From: Marinobacter panjinensis
GTDB taxonomy: Bacteria; Pseudomonadota; Gammaproteobacteria; Pseudomonadales; Oleiphilaceae
Assembly (NCBI RefSeq): GCF_005298175.1
Contig: NZ_SZYH01000001.1
Location: 3,494,274 to 3,558,273, forward strand
Length of the DNA: 64,000 nt
Direction: 5' to 3'
Each line of letters begins with the position of its first letter. Position 1 is the stretch's first letter. Shown here piece after piece: positions 19,437 to 28,287 of this stretch. Position numbers and translations under genes: made by a program. Under the pieces are notes generated by a model that was not told the DNA's origin, ran no database searches, and saw nothing but the letters and a program-made list of their open reading frames with translations.

Positions 19437-19769
19437 ATGATCAGTTGGGAAGACTTTGAGAACGTAGAGCTGCGAATCGGCACCATCATTGAAGTGAGCG
19501 AATTCCCGGAAGCTCGCAAGCCAGCGTACAAGCTGAAAGTCGATTTCGGCCCGGAGGTAGGCATTCGCAAATCCAGTGCCCAGATCACGGATCTTTACGA
19601 TTCTGAAAAGCTGCTGGGCAAGCAGGTGCTCGCCGTGACCAACTTCCCGCCCAAACAGATCGGTCCCTTTATTTCCGAATGCCTGGTGACCGGCATCCAG
19701 ACGGATGAGGGTGCGATAACGTTGGTTAGTCCTGATCATGAGGTGAGTAATGGGCAGAGGCTTATTTGA
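19437..19769 (+). CDS. CsaA-like tRNA-binding domain protein
   Basis: The 110-residue protein is a stand-alone tRNA-binding OB fold of the CsaA/MetG C-terminal type. It begins MISWEDFENVELRIGTIIEV and continues with KPAYKLKVDFGPEVGIRKSS, AQIT, and VLAVTNFPPKQIGPFISECL, all typical. CsaA in other bacteria has been linked to chaperone or secretion roles. A plain RNA-binding role is the most that can be said here. GAGGAAA lies about ten bases before the ATG. Confidence 0.88.
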   Translation: MISWEDFENVELRIGTIIEVSEFPEARKPAYKLKVDFGPEVGIRKSSAQITDLYDSEKLLGKQVLAVTNFPPKQIGPFISECLVTGIQTDEGAITLVSPDHEVSNGQRLI

Positions 19770-20096
19770 TGATCGGAAATGGTTTACGTAGCTCGCTGGG
19801 TCTGACGGCCATTTGGATTCTTAGGTCTAGGTTCTTGAGGAAGTGGTACAAGGTTCGCTAGGACGCTGAACCTGTAAGTCGCAGGAAAGGAATGCGTTAA
19901 GGGAATGAGTGAGCGTCGAAAAACTTTACGAGAGGCCTTTGCGAAAGCTGTGCTCTGTATTTGTAAGTGTTTGATGCGTAAATTTCTTCCTGTAGTGGTC
20001 CATTAAATGCTTAGAGTTGCTCTAGAAACTTGGCGCCGGAGTCGGGGAAGATTGTCTTCAAGGTGATTTTCGGTCCAATTAATGGAGGAACGGAAA
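19770..20096. other. Intergenic region upstream of the PEP-CTERM gene
   Basis: About 330 bases with no credible gene and a visibly lower GC content than the neighbouring housekeeping genes. It contains a possible sigma-54 promoter at 19996-20010 and a long leader ending in the ribosome binding site GGAGGA. Confidence 0.5.
19996..20010 (+). promoter_or_regulatory. Possible sigma-54 promoter for the PEP-CTERM gene
   Basis: TGGTCC-N5-ATGC places GG and GC exactly twelve bases apart, as in -24/-12 promoters. Both elements deviate from the consensus (TGGCAC, TTGC). The predicted start near 20022 leaves a 75-base leader. Confidence 0.35.
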
Positions 20097-20753
20097 ATGA
20101 AAACAAAAGGAATGCTGTTGTCGCTGCTGTTTGCCGTGGGTTCTATTGCAGCAGCGGGCTCTGTAAATGCAGGTGCTATGACGTATGACACCTGGGAGAC
20201 AAACGAAAACGGCACAGGCAATTATATTTTCAAGGTTGATGACGATACAGCAAACAGGTTCAACTACTCTCTGACTGTTGATCCTTGGAATGCTGAAGCG
20301 CTGGGTATTTTCATTGACTTTGGTGCTGCTAGCACTGGAGTAGGAGCTTTGGATCTTCTCGGGGACAGTACTGTTTCCCTTGCAGGTCGGAATACAAGTA
20401 GCGACAGTTGTGGAACCGGATGTAATCTAGGCGGGCTGACTATCCCGGGCTTTGATGGCACGTGGGGGTTAGTATTCCGTCTCGGCACTACGGGTTTTGA
20501 CGGAATCCAGACGTTTAACTGGAGTACATCTGACTTTGGTTTAGGTCTGAATGATTTCGGAGTGGTCGCGATCCGCTCTCAGGTACTGTGTGGAAATGGA
20601 GATTTGTTGCCTAACGATGTGAATGATTGCGAGGGCAGTGATAAGGCCTATGGCTATAGTACCGTATCGGTGCCAGAGCCCGGCACGCTCGCTCTGCTTG
20701 GCCTGGGTTTGTTGGGCCTGTTTTCCCGCCGCAAGGGTGCGATCAAAAGCTAG
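20097..20753 (+). CDS. PEP-CTERM sorting domain protein
   Basis: The 218-residue protein has a signal peptide (residues 1-26, through SVNA). It ends in a textbook PEP-CTERM signal: VPEPGTLALLGLGLLGLFSR, then a basic tail RRKGAIKS. Such proteins are processed at PEP by an exosortase (EpsH-type) and usually join the extracellular polysaccharide matrix. The middle part is rich in Gly, Asn and Thr and has a cysteine pair (SCGTGC); it matches no enzyme I know. GGAGGA lies before the ATG. No exosortase or polysaccharide genes lie nearby. A terminator follows. Confidence 0.9.
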   Translation: MKTKGMLLSLLFAVGSIAAAGSVNAGAMTYDTWETNENGTGNYIFKVDDDTANRFNYSLTVDPWNAEALGIFIDFGAASTGVGALDLLGDSTVSLAGRNTSSDSCGTGCNLGGLTIPGFDGTWGLVFRLGTTGFDGIQTFNWSTSDFGLGLNDFGVVAIRSQVLCGNGDLLPNDVNDCEGSDKAYGYSTVSVPEPGTLALLGLGLLGLFSRRKGAIKS

Positions 20754-20783
20754 TCTAATTACGAATAGCTGAACGCAAAAATA

Positions 20784-20815
20784 AAAGGCCGCTGGTGAGA
20801 ATCAGCGGCCTTTTT
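20784..20815 (+). terminator. Intrinsic terminator after the PEP-CTERM gene
   Basis: GGCCGCTG and CAGCGGCC form an 8-bp stem followed by TTTTT. An A run on the left side makes it usable in both directions. Confidence 0.9.
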
Positions 20816-21029
20816 ATTTGTCAGGAATATTTACAGTCGCTATGGGTTGAAAGCCACTGAAGTATCTTCCCCCGTCCCGGATGCCTAATCAGTCCTGTCA
20901 CCAGCTTTTGGCAAGCGAAGGCATTTTAACGCATGTTTGGAAAGGTGTCAGTGAAGTTGTCATGCTGACGCTATGTTGGCCACCAGCAGGTCTAGACTCT
21001 GGGCAGTCGATAATTAAGTATCTGCAAAA
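20816..21029. other. Intergenic region before the tRNA gene
   Basis: No gene, promoter or strong hairpin is seen. It would be the 3' trailer of the leftward tRNA transcript. No clear T-rich terminator was found for that transcript. Confidence 0.4.
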
Positions 21030-21106
21030 TGGTGGGCCCACCTGGACTCGAACCAGGGACCAAAGGATTATGAGTCCTCTGCTCTAACCAACTGAGCTAT
21101 AGGCCC
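21030..21106 (-). tRNA. tRNA-Ile2 (CAU anticodon, lysidine-modified)
   Basis: The 77-base gene includes an encoded CCA and folds as a standard cloverleaf: 7-bp acceptor, D arm with AGCTCAGTTGGTTAGAGC, anticodon loop CTCATAA, and T arm GGTTCGAGTCC. Anticodon CAT fits initiator Met, elongator Met or Ile2. The acceptor stem GGGCCTA has C4-G69 and C5-G68, which are tRNA-Ile2 determinants for TilS, whereas elongator Met tRNA has T4 and A5 in E. coli. I therefore call tRNA-Ile2, which reads AUA codons after lysidine modification. Confidence 0.85.
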
Positions 21107-21171
21107 TTTTATCAGCGAATGCTGCTTAAAGGTTTGCTTTTCGGGGTGTTTCTCCCGGGCGGGAGCAACAA

Positions 21172-21209
21172 AGCGGGCGCCATTATACCGGTGAGGGGTG
21201 GCGCCCGCT
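21172..21209 (-). terminator. rpoD terminator hairpin containing the tRNA -10 element
   Basis: AGCGGGCGCCA and TGGCGCCCGCT form an 11-bp stem just after the rpoD stop. The 16-base loop holds TATAAT on the minus strand (21182-21187), 76 bases before the tRNA 5' end. The T run is weak (TTGTT). Confidence 0.55.
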
Positions 21210-21221
21210 ACTGTTGTGGTG

Positions 21222-23069
21222 CTATCCGTTGCCCTGGTCGTCAATGAAGCCGCGCAGGTGGTCGGAGCGGGAAGGGTGGCGCAGTTTGCGCAGGGCCTTG
21301 GCTTCGATCTGGCGGATTCGCTCACGGGTCACGTCGAACTGTTTGCCCACTTCTTCCAGGGTGTGGTCGGTATTCATTTCAATACCGAAGCGCATGCGCA
21401 GCACCTTGGACTCGCGGGCGGTCAGGCCGGAGAGCACGGAGCGGGTGGCTTCGCGCAGGCCTTCGGCGGTGGCCGAGTCGACGGGTGACAGGGCCTGGAT
21501 GTCTTCGATGAAGTCGCCCAGGTGGCTGTCTTCGTCATCGCCGATCGGAGTTTCCATGGAAATCGGTTCTTTGGCGATCTTCAATACCTTGCGGATCTTG
21601 TCCTCGGGCATTTCCATGCGCTCGCCCAGCTCTTCCGGGGTGGGCTCGCGGCCCATCTCCTGCAGCATCTGGCGGGAGATACGGTTGAGCTTGTTGATGG
21701 TTTCGATCATGTGCACCGGAATACGGATGGTGCGGGCCTGGTCCGCGATAGAGCGGGTGATGGCCTGACGAATCCACCAGGTGGCGTAGGTGGAGAACTT
21801 GTAGCCACGGCGATACTCGAACTTGTCGACGGCCTTCATCAGGCCGATGTTGCCTTCCTGGATCAGGTCCAGGAACTGCAGGCCGCGGTTGGTGTACTTC
21901 TTGGCAATGGAAATAACCAGACGCAGGTTGGCTTCCACCATTTCTTTCTTGGCACGGCGGGCCTTGGCTTCGCCGATGGAAACGCGGCGGTTGATTTCCT
22001 TGATATCGGAAACGTCCAGATCCACTTCGGTCTGGATGTTGGCGATGCGCTTCTGCAGACGGACGATTTCGTCGATGCGCTCGGCGATCAGCGGAGCGTA
22101 GGGCTTCTTGCTCTTGGAAATCTTCTCGGCCCAGTCAAGGCTGGTTTCGTTGCCCGGGAACGTCTTGATGAAATCCTTGCGTGGCATCTTGCACTCGCGT
22201 ACGCAGATTTTCATGATCGCACGCTCGTTTTCACGGACCAGGTCGTTGGTGGAGCGGACCACGTTCACCAGCTCATCAAACGCTTTGTTGCCCAGCTTGA
22301 AAGGTGCGAACACCTGGCCCAGCTCGTTCAGGGCTTCCTGGGTTTTCTTGTGGCCACGGCCGTGTTTGGCCAGGCACTCGTCGGCGGCGTCGAGCTTTTC
22401 TTTCAGCAGCTCGAAGCGCAGGCGGGTTTCTTCCGGATCCGGACCGCTCTCGGTTTCTTCTTCGCTGTCGTCATCGTCATCGTCGTCGGATGAGTCGTCA
22501 GAACTGCTGGACGTGTCCGGGGTGTTGTCTTCGTCCATGAACGGCTCGGCGCCGTCCGGGTCGAGGAAGCCGGATACGATGTCGCTGAGGCGGCCTTCGT
22601 TCTCGATGATGCGGTCGTAGGCCTGGATAACGGTGCCGGTGATGCCCGGGAAGTGTGCAACGGCGGCCATCACATCGCGGATACCTTCCTCGATGCGCTT
22701 GGCAATGACGATTTCACCTTCACGGGTCAGCAGTTCCACGGTGCCCATTTCCCGCATGTACATGCGGACGGGGTCGGTGGTGCGACCGGCGTCGGATTCT
22801 ACGGCAGCGAGTGCGGCAGCGGCTTCTGCAGCAGCGGCTTCGTCGGCGGTGGAATCGCCGTCGGTCATCAGAAGCGTGTCTGCGTCCGGTGCAACTTCCG
22901 ACACCTGAATGCCCATGTCGTTGATCATGCGAATGATGTCTTCGACCTGGTCCGGGTCAGCTATGTCTTCCGGGAGGTGGTCATTTACCTCGGCGTAAGT
23001 CAGGTAACCTTGCTCTTTGCCTCGTGCAATGAGATCTTTTAAACGTGATTTCTGCGAATTGCCTGACAT
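21222..23069 (-). CDS. rpoD: RNA polymerase primary sigma factor RpoD (sigma-70)
   Basis: RpoD directs RNA polymerase to housekeeping promoters. The 615-residue product has region 1.1 ([20 protein letters not shown]) and region 1.2 ([20 protein letters not shown]). An acidic non-conserved insert with a run of Asp follows (about residues 195-215). Region 2 is [20 protein letters not shown] with the -10-binding [14 protein letters not shown]; region 3 follows, and region 4 ([20 protein letters not shown]) binds the -35. The ATG at 23069 is used; a GTG two codons upstream is possible. It is the last gene of the rpsU-dnaG-rpoD operon. A heat-shock-like promoter precedes it. Confidence 0.98.
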   Translation of the reverse strand: MSGNSQKSRLKDLIARGKEQGYLTYAEVNDHLPEDIADPDQVEDIIRMINDMGIQVSEVAPDADTLLMTDGDSTADEAAAAEAAAALAAVESDAGRTTDPVRMYMREMGTVELLTREGEIVIAKRIEEGIRDVMAAVAHFPGITGTVIQAYDRIIENEGRLSDIVSGFLDPDGAEPFMDEDNTPDTSSSSDDSSDDDDDDDSEEETESGPDPEETRLRFELLKEKLDAADECLAKHGRGHKKTQEALNELGQVFAPFKLGNKAFDELVNVVRSTNDLVRENERAIMKICVRECKMPRKDFIKTFPGNETSLDWAEKISKSKKPYAPLIAERIDEIVRLQKRIANIQTEVDLDVSDIKEINRRVSIGEAKARRAKKEMVEANLRLVISIAKKYTNRGLQFLDLIQEGNIGLMKAVDKFEYRRGYKFSTYATWWIRQAITRSIADQARTIRIPVHMIETINKLNRISRQMLQEMGREPTPEELGERMEMPEDKIRKVLKIAKEPISMETPIGDDEDSHLGDFIEDIQALSPVDSATAEGLREATRSVLSGLTARESKVLRMRFGIEMNTDHTLEEVGKQFDVTRERIRQIEAKALRKLRHPSRSDHLRGFIDDQGNG

Positions 23070-23154
23070 AGACACCCTGTGGACTCGCTGGTAAAAGTAA
23101 AAAAGTTAAACAGCCATTATAGCTGTCACGCTATTGGTCTGCCACCGGATGGTT

Positions 23155-23183
23155 AGATGGTGATCAACACTGCAAGTTTCAAG
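23155..23183 (-). promoter_or_regulatory. Heat-shock (sigma-32) type promoter for rpoD
   Basis: On the minus strand CTTGAAA (23183-23177) is followed after 14 bases by CACCATCT (23162-23155). This is close to the sigma-32 consensus CTTGAAA-N11-16-CCCCATNT. It lies between the dnaG stop and the rpoD start, so it would give rpoD its own heat-inducible transcript. Confidence 0.6.
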
Positions 23184-23250
23184 TGCAGTGTCCTTTCCGG
23201 CTGCAGTTTTTGCGTTTTCTGGCCCGCCGGCCCTGTGCTTCTGGCGCTGT

Positions 23251-24984
23251 TCAGTCGTCGTTCTGTCCGGACAGTGCCTTCAGTTCCTGCCGCTCTTCAG
23301 CGGTGAGGTCGGCAAGGCTGCGTTTTTCCGACAGCAGGGACGCCAGCCGTTGCTTGCGTGCCACCTCCTGATTCGGATTCAGCATCTCCCGGGCGCCTGC
23401 CAGGGTCTGCTCCCGTGCCGGCACGTGTTCAATTCCGTCGAACAGACCGTAGAACTGTTCCCTGGCCCGCTTGTCCGTGGCCAGTTGGCGTGTCAGGGAG
23501 CGCCGGTTTGCGATGGCGTTCTCCAGAATCCAGCCGGCAAACTGGCCCGCCTGCCGGTACTGGCGGCTGCTCCTGCTCAGTTCGGCAATTTCGCTGGCCA
23601 TGTCCGGTGCTTCCAGCAGGGCCAGGCAAAGCTGGGTATCCTTGCTGAGTTTTACGTCAATCCGTTGTTCCTGTACCCGGCGTTCGCCGTATCCACCCTT
23701 GCCGTTCTGCTGGCGCCGGTTCTGCCAGTCACCGCGGTTGTTGCCGCACAGTCTCAGCATCTCATGCCACATGGCATCCCTGAGGGTGCTGCGGGGCATT
23801 TTCTTGAGCAGCGGCTCTACCCGTGCCTTCAGCTCGCCCCGGTCTTCCGGCAGCGTCAGATCCAGCCCTTCGCTCTGCCGGTTAAACAGGTAGCGGGACA
23901 GGGGCGTGGCACCGTCGATGCGCTTCTGGAACGCGTCCGCGCCTTCCTTGCGTACCAGCGTATCCGGGTCTTCACCGTCCGGCATCATCAGGAACTGCAG
24001 ATGCAGCCCGTCGGTCAGCAATTCCAGGGCGTTTTCCATCGCCTTGTCGGCTGCGCGGTAACCGGCCTGGTCGCCGTCGAAACAGAACACCAGATGGCGC
24101 ACCTGTTTCAGCAGGGCTGACAGGCTGTCCTGATTTGTCGCCGTGCCCAGTGTCGCCACTGCGAAGTGGATGCCGTTCTGCGCCAGGGCAATGACATCCA
24201 TATACCCTTCCACCACCAGCAGTTTGTCCAGCTGGCGGATCGACTGCTTGGCTTCGTAAAGGCCGTAAATCTCGCGGCTTTTATGAAAGACATCAGACTC
24301 TGGAGAGTTGATGTACTTGGCCTTGTCGTCACCCAGGGTGCGTCCGCCAAAGGCAATGGTCCGGCCGCGGCTGTTGCGGATCGGGAACATCACCCGGTTG
24401 CGGAACAAATCCCGTGGCCGGCCGTAACGGTCGGAGACAGTACCGGTTTCAATCAGCGGCCCTTGAAGGTCTTTGCTGGCGCTGTCAAAAAGCGCTGTGC
24501 CGGTGCCAGGGGCGTAGCCCAGCATGTACTGTTCGATAATGCTGTCGTCCAGGCCCCGTTGCTTCAGGTAGTCCCGGGCGAATTCACCTTGCTGGCCTCG
24601 TAGCGCGGACTGGTAGAAGCGGCTGGCGTAGTCCAGGGCATCTGTCAGTGTTCGCGCTTGTTGTATTTCCTGGCGCGCGCTCTGGTCGTAGGGCACTTCC
24701 ATGCCGGCTCGCCGGGCCAGTTCCTCAACCGCGTCGGTGAACCCCAGGCCGTCGAACTCGCGGACAAAGCTGATGGCATCGCCATGGGCGCCACAGCCAA
24801 AGCAGTGGTAAAAGCCCTTGTCCGGCCGAACGTTGAAAGACGGCGTTTTTTCATCATGGAAGGGGCAGCGGGCCTTGTAGTTGCCGCCGGCCTTTTTCAG
24901 GGTGATACGTGATCCGATCAGCTCGGCCAGGTCTATCCTGTCGAGCAGGTCTTCAACAAAGCGTTGTGGGATCAGTCCACTCAT
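23251..24984 (-). CDS. dnaG: DNA primase
   Basis: DnaG makes the RNA primers for replication. The 577-residue product has the N-terminal CHC2 zinc ribbon (C40, H43, C61, C64 in CPFH and CFGC). The catalytic core has the TOPRIM glutamate in LLVVEGYMDVIALAQNG and the aspartates in FCFDGDQAGYRAADKA. The C-terminal helicase-binding domain follows. The ATG at 24984 has GGAGAC upstream and gives the family N-terminus MSGLIPQRFVEDLLDRID. It lies between rpsU and rpoD; a strong attenuator-like hairpin separates it from rpsU. Confidence 0.97.
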   Translation of the reverse strand: MSGLIPQRFVEDLLDRIDLAELIGSRITLKKAGGNYKARCPFHDEKTPSFNVRPDKGFYHCFGCGAHGDAISFVREFDGLGFTDAVEELARRAGMEVPYDQSARQEIQQARTLTDALDYASRFYQSALRGQQGEFARDYLKQRGLDDSIIEQYMLGYAPGTGTALFDSASKDLQGPLIETGTVSDRYGRPRDLFRNRVMFPIRNSRGRTIAFGGRTLGDDKAKYINSPESDVFHKSREIYGLYEAKQSIRQLDKLLVVEGYMDVIALAQNGIHFAVATLGTATNQDSLSALLKQVRHLVFCFDGDQAGYRAADKAMENALELLTDGLHLQFLMMPDGEDPDTLVRKEGADAFQKRIDGATPLSRYLFNRQSEGLDLTLPEDRGELKARVEPLLKKMPRSTLRDAMWHEMLRLCGNNRGDWQNRRQQNGKGGYGERRVQEQRIDVKLSKDTQLCLALLEAPDMASEIAELSRSSRQYRQAGQFAGWILENAIANRRSLTRQLATDKRAREQFYGLFDGIEHVPAREQTLAGAREMLNPNQEVARKQRLASLLSEKRSLADLTAEERQELKALSGQNDD

Positions 24985-25029
24985 GATGTCTCCGGTCGCG
25001 CGGAAAATGCCGGGCCTGCAAGTACAGCC

Positions 25030-25064
25030 AAAAATGCCGCCGAAGCCAGGCCTCGGCGGCATTT
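25030..25064 (-). terminator. Terminator/attenuator between rpsU and dnaG
   Basis: AAATGCCGCCGA and TCGGCGGCATTT form a 12-bp stem with a nine-base loop, followed on the minus strand by TTTTT. It probably ends most rpsU transcripts and lets a minority read into dnaG, as is known for E. coli. Confidence 0.85.
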
Positions 25065-25137
25065 GGGTATCGCTCTGTGCAACCTGCGGCTATACAGGCG
25101 ATTATAGGCTTGCAGTCAAGCGGCGTCCGGGTAAAGC

Positions 25138-25353
25138 TTAGTACAGACGCTCGAACTTGCGCTGTTCCCGCTGAAGCTTCTTGAGATGACGCTTGACGGC
25201 TGCAGCTGCCTTGCGCTTGCGCACGGCTGTCGGCTTCTCGTAGTGCTCACGGCGACGTACTTCCGACAACACGCCTGCTTTTTCGCAGGAGCGCTTGAAG
25301 CGACGAAGGGCTACGTCAAACGGTTCATTCTCTTTCACTTTAACAGCTGGCAT
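25138..25353 (-). CDS. rpsU: 30S ribosomal protein S21
   Basis: The 71-residue basic protein is S21, which sits near the 3' end of 16S rRNA and assists initiation. It begins [20 protein letters not shown] with RSCEKAG following, and ends in [14 protein letters not shown], all canonical. The ATG at 25353 gives the exact family length; an upstream in-frame start would add 20 residues of leader. It heads the macromolecular synthesis operon rpsU-dnaG-rpoD and is divergent from tsaD, the usual gammaproteobacterial arrangement. Confidence 0.98.
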   Translation of the reverse strand: MPAVKVKENEPFDVALRRFKRSCEKAGVLSEVRRREHYEKPTAVRKRKAAAAVKRHLKKLQREQRKFERLY

Positions 25354-25473
25354 TCGAAAATCACCTACCTGATTGATTCGGTTTCTGTTTTGTCTGATCG
25401 ACCGGTCCGTCAAATCGACTCGATACCTGGCCAGATTGGCTAAAACTCGACCAGTGCTTATTTAAGGCCGGCA

Positions 25474-25503
25474 ATGATAGCGCTTGCCCATGGCCAAGGT
25501 CAA
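25474..25503 (-). promoter_or_regulatory. Sigma-70 promoter of the rpsU operon
   Basis: On the minus strand TTGACC (25503-25498) and TATCAT (25479-25474) are separated by 18 bases, about 120 bases before the rpsU start. Confidence 0.6.
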
Positions 25504-25541
25504 TGTTTGTTCGATGAAACTGACGGGGGCTTTCGGGTTTC

Positions 25542-25550
25542 TGCTAAAAT
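25542..25550 (+). promoter_or_regulatory. Possible extended -10 promoter for tsaD
   Basis: TGCTAAAAT is an extended -10 (TGn followed by TAAAAT) 42 bases before the tsaD ATG. No good -35 is seen, as is common with extended -10 promoters. Confidence 0.4.
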
Positions 25551-25592
25551 GCTCCGCTGTATTCTACCAGCCTGGAGTTGTGGCCCTTATTT

Positions 25593-26648
25593 ATGCTGAT
25601 TCTCGGTATTGAAACCTCCTGTGATGAAACCGGCGTTGCCCTGTATGACAGTGAACAGGGCCTGCTGGCACATGCCCTGTTCAGTCAGATTGCCATGCAT
25701 GCGGACTACGGAGGCGTGGTGCCGGAACTGGCGTCCCGCGACCACGTACGCAAGTTGTTGCCGCTGTGCGACCAGGTACTGGCAGACGCGGGCAAGGTTC
25801 GCAGCGATATCGAGGGCATTACCTATACGGCGGGCCCGGGCCTGGTGGGTGCGCTGATGGTAGGCGGTTCCGTGGCCCATGCCCTGGGGTTTGCGCTGGG
25901 GGTGCCGGTGCTGGGTGTCCATCATATGGAAGGCCACCTGCTGGCGCCGATGCTGGAGGAGAATCCTCCGGCGTTTCCCTTTGTCGCCTTGCTGGTTTCC
26001 GGTGGGCATACGCAGTTGGTGCTGGTCAATGGCATTGGCGAGTATGAAATGCTGGGTGAGTCCGTGGATGACGCGGCTGGTGAAGCGTTCGACAAAACCG
26101 CCAAGATGCTGGGGCTGGACTATCCTGGCGGGCCAAGGGTGGCGGCGTTGGCAGAGAAGGGCACGCCAGGGCGCTATCGTTTCCCGCGCCCGATGACCGA
26201 CCGGCCGGGGCTGGATTTCAGTTTCAGCGGGCTGAAGACCTTCACTCTCAATACCGTGACAGCCGCAGAAAAGGCCGGTGGCCTGGATGAGCAGACCCGT
26301 GCAGACATCGCTCTGGCTTTCGAAGCGGCAGTGGTGGACACCCTCACCATCAAGTGCCGCCGCGCCCTGGAACAGACCGGCAGCAAACGCCTGGTGATTG
26401 CCGGTGGTGTAAGTGCCAACAAGCGGCTGCGGGCAGGGCTGGAGAAGATGACGGAAAAACTTCGCGCCGGTGTATTTTACGCCCGCCCCGAGTTCTGCAC
26501 CGATAACGGCGCCATGATTGCCTATGCCGGTTGTCAGCGCATGAAGGCGGGGCAGCAGGATGGTGACCGGATCGTGGCAGTGCCGCGCTGGCCCATGAAC
26601 ACCCTGCCGCCGGTGGGTGAGCCGCGGGCGAACGGGCTCGTGGATTAG
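25593..26648 (+). CDS. tsaD: tRNA N6-adenosine threonylcarbamoyltransferase TsaD
   Basis: TsaD transfers the threonylcarbamoyl group to A37 of ANN-decoding tRNAs, working with TsaB and TsaE. The 351-residue product starts [20 protein letters not shown], the family signature. It has the metal-binding HHMEGH near residue 110, the nucleotide-binding [12 protein letters not shown] and [11 protein letters not shown], and a late [10 protein letters not shown] containing the metal-binding Asp. The ATG at 25593 matches homologues, though the nearest GGAG is 15 bases away, and a TTG five codons upstream sits directly after it. Its stop overlaps the stop of the convergent plsY by four bases. Confidence 0.97.
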   Translation: MLILGIETSCDETGVALYDSEQGLLAHALFSQIAMHADYGGVVPELASRDHVRKLLPLCDQVLADAGKVRSDIEGITYTAGPGLVGALMVGGSVAHALGFALGVPVLGVHHMEGHLLAPMLEENPPAFPFVALLVSGGHTQLVLVNGIGEYEMLGESVDDAAGEAFDKTAKMLGLDYPGGPRVAALAEKGTPGRYRFPRPMTDRPGLDFSFSGLKTFTLNTVTAAEKAGGLDEQTRADIALAFEAAVVDTLTIKCRRALEQTGSKRLVIAGGVSANKRLRAGLEKMTEKLRAGVFYARPEFCTDNGAMIAYAGCQRMKAGQQDGDRIVAVPRWPMNTLPPVGEPRANGLVD

Positions 26649-27238
26649 AACCCCGGTTCCCGGCCCTGGGCCATACGAATCAGGTTGTTGCGGTGGCGCA
26701 CCACAATCAGTATCGCCAGCAGGCCGAACAGGGGCAGGGTTTCCGGCTCGATCAGCGCACTGATAATCGGGCCGCTGACAATGGCAATGATGGAAGCCAG
26801 CGCTGAAATTCTCCAGCGCCACATCACCAGCGCCCAGATGGCGGCCAGCATCAGTGTGGTGACCGGCGCCAGTGCCAGGCCCGCCCCCAGCGCCGTGGCC
26901 ACGCCTTTCCCGCCTTTGAAGCGATAGAACAGCGGAATCATGTGCCCGGTTACCGCGCACAGCGCCACTATGGCCTGGGAGAGAATGGTCAGGTCTGCCT
27001 GGTGGGCCAGCCACACCGGCAGCCATCCCTTGGCCGCGTCCAGCACCAGTGTCATTGCCGCCGGTGGCCAGCCGCCAGCACGGTAGACGTTGGTGGCGCC
27101 GGGGTTACCCGAGCCCAGGGCTCGTGGGTCCGGCAGGTGCCATGCCCGGCAGACCGGCAGCGCAAACAGCACCGAGCCCGCCAGATAGGCGAGGGCGCAG
27201 AGCAGAACTGTCAGTACCGGGTCACTCAGATAACTCAT
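26645..27238 (-). CDS. plsY: Glycerol-3-phosphate acyltransferase PlsY
   Basis: PlsY transfers an acyl group from acyl-phosphate to glycerol-3-phosphate, the first step of phospholipid synthesis, in the inner membrane. The 197-residue product is mostly membrane helices. It has the three family motifs: [32 protein letters not shown] and [10 protein letters not shown]. It is convergent with tsaD and divergent from folB, the arrangement known from Pseudomonas. Confidence 0.96.
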   Translation of the reverse strand: MSYLSDPVLTVLLCALAYLAGSVLFALPVCRAWHLPDPRALGSGNPGATNVYRAGGWPPAAMTLVLDAAKGWLPVWLAHQADLTILSQAIVALCAVTGHMIPLFYRFKGGKGVATALGAGLALAPVTTLMLAAIWALVMWRWRISALASIIAIVSGPIISALIEPETLPLFGLLAILIVVRHRNNLIRMAQGREPGF

Positions 27239-27397
27239 CAGCGGTGTTCACTGGCAAAATGGTAAAGACGCAAAGACGCGTGCTGGTCATTTGTGAGAAA
27301 ATGCCGGCCCCACGATGGTGCAGGCCAGAAATTACACAGTATCCGCTGCCTGCCTGTTATTCAATCAGCAAAGAGTGTAATCCCGGGAGCGCCATCC

Positions 27398-27754
27398 TTG
27401 ACCGATAGTGTACTGATCGAAGGTCTGGCCGTTGAGGCAATCATCGGCGTTTACGACTGGGAGCGGGAAGTCAGCCAGCGGCTGCTGGTGGATCTGGAGA
27501 TGGCCTGGGACAACCGGGTGCCTGCAGCCTCGGATAACGTCAGCGATGCGCTCGACTATGCGCTGGTCAGTGAGCGGGTTTCAGACTACCTGGTCCAGGC
27601 CCGTCCCCGTTTGCTGGAAACCGCCGCCGAAGGCATCGCTGACTTATTGCAGGGCGAGTTCGGCGTGCGCTGGTTAAAGCTGGCGCTGCGCAAACCCGGT
27701 GCGGTGCCGGCCGCAGCGACCGTTGGTGTGAAGATCGAACGGGGAAGCCGCTGA
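27398..27754 (+). CDS. folB: Dihydroneopterin aldolase
   Basis: FolB cleaves dihydroneopterin to hydroxymethyl-dihydropterin in folate synthesis. The 118-residue product has the family length and the segment VEAIIGVYDWEREVSQRLLV, with the conserved Glu and Tyr region near the substrate. No ATG fits: the frame most likely starts at TTG 27398, with GGGAG nine bases upstream, giving M-TDSVLIEGLAVE as in homologues. Its TGA shares a base with the ATG of folK, so the two steps are translationally coupled. Confidence 0.93.
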   Translation: MTDSVLIEGLAVEAIIGVYDWEREVSQRLLVDLEMAWDNRVPAASDNVSDALDYALVSERVSDYLVQARPRLLETAAEGIADLLQGEFGVRWLKLALRKPGAVPAAATVGVKIERGSR

Positions 27755-28272
27755 TGCCAAGGGTGTATATCAGTATCGGCAGCAACATCGACCGCGAGCG
27801 CTATATCACCGCGGCCTTGAATGCGCTGGATAGCTGGTTTGACCAACTGCTGATCTCCTCGGTTTACGAAAGCGAATCCGTCGGCTTTGACGGCTCGCCC
27901 TTCTACAACCTGGTGGTGGGTGTCGATACGGGGCTTACCGTGGCGGAACTGTCGGCCCGTTTCAAGCAACTGGAAGCGGATAATGGCCGGCGGCGTGATG
28001 TGCCTAAATTCAGTGCCCGAACCCTGGACCTGGACATCCTCACCTACGATGACGAGGTGGGCAGGATCGATGGCGTGGAGCTGCCCCGTGGCGAAATTCT
28101 GAAGAACGCGTTTGTGCTGATGCCACTGGCAGAAATTGCACCGGCCGATGTCCATCCGGTCTGTGGCAAGCGTTACGACGCGCTGTGGCAGGCTTACGAT
28201 CGTGACCAGAAACTCTGGCCGGTGGATTTTACCTGGCAGGGCCGGTTGATTTCGCGGGCCACTGCCAGGTAA
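27754..28272 (+). CDS. folK: Hydroxymethyl-dihydropterin pyrophosphokinase (first folK-type gene)
   Basis: The enzyme transfers pyrophosphate from ATP to the pterin made by FolB. The 172-residue product has the N-terminal YISIGSNIDRERYITAALNA, a conserved SSVYESESVG, and the catalytic block PKFSARTLDLDILTYDDEVG with the metal-binding DLD. ATG overlaps the folB stop by one base. A second folK-type gene at 31739-32254 is diverged in sequence. This copy has RDVPKFSARTLDLDIL where the other has the more usual HWGPRTLDLDLL. Confidence 0.92.
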   Translation: MPRVYISIGSNIDRERYITAALNALDSWFDQLLISSVYESESVGFDGSPFYNLVVGVDTGLTVAELSARFKQLEADNGRRRDVPKFSARTLDLDILTYDDEVGRIDGVELPRGEILKNAFVLMPLAEIAPADVHPVCGKRYDALWQAYDRDQKLWPVDFTWQGRLISRATAR

Positions 28273-28287
28273 GTCCGCTGTCCTGCC

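Noticed and set aside
21030..21106. Elongator tRNA-Met
   Set aside because: The CAT anticodon allows it, but C4-G69 and C5-G68 in the acceptor stem favour tRNA-Ile2, and this gene lies in the rpoD position where I recall Ile2 in Pseudomonas.
25587..27026. 479-codon open frame on the minus strand
   Set aside because: It is antisense to tsaD and out of frame within plsY; both of those have clear family motifs.
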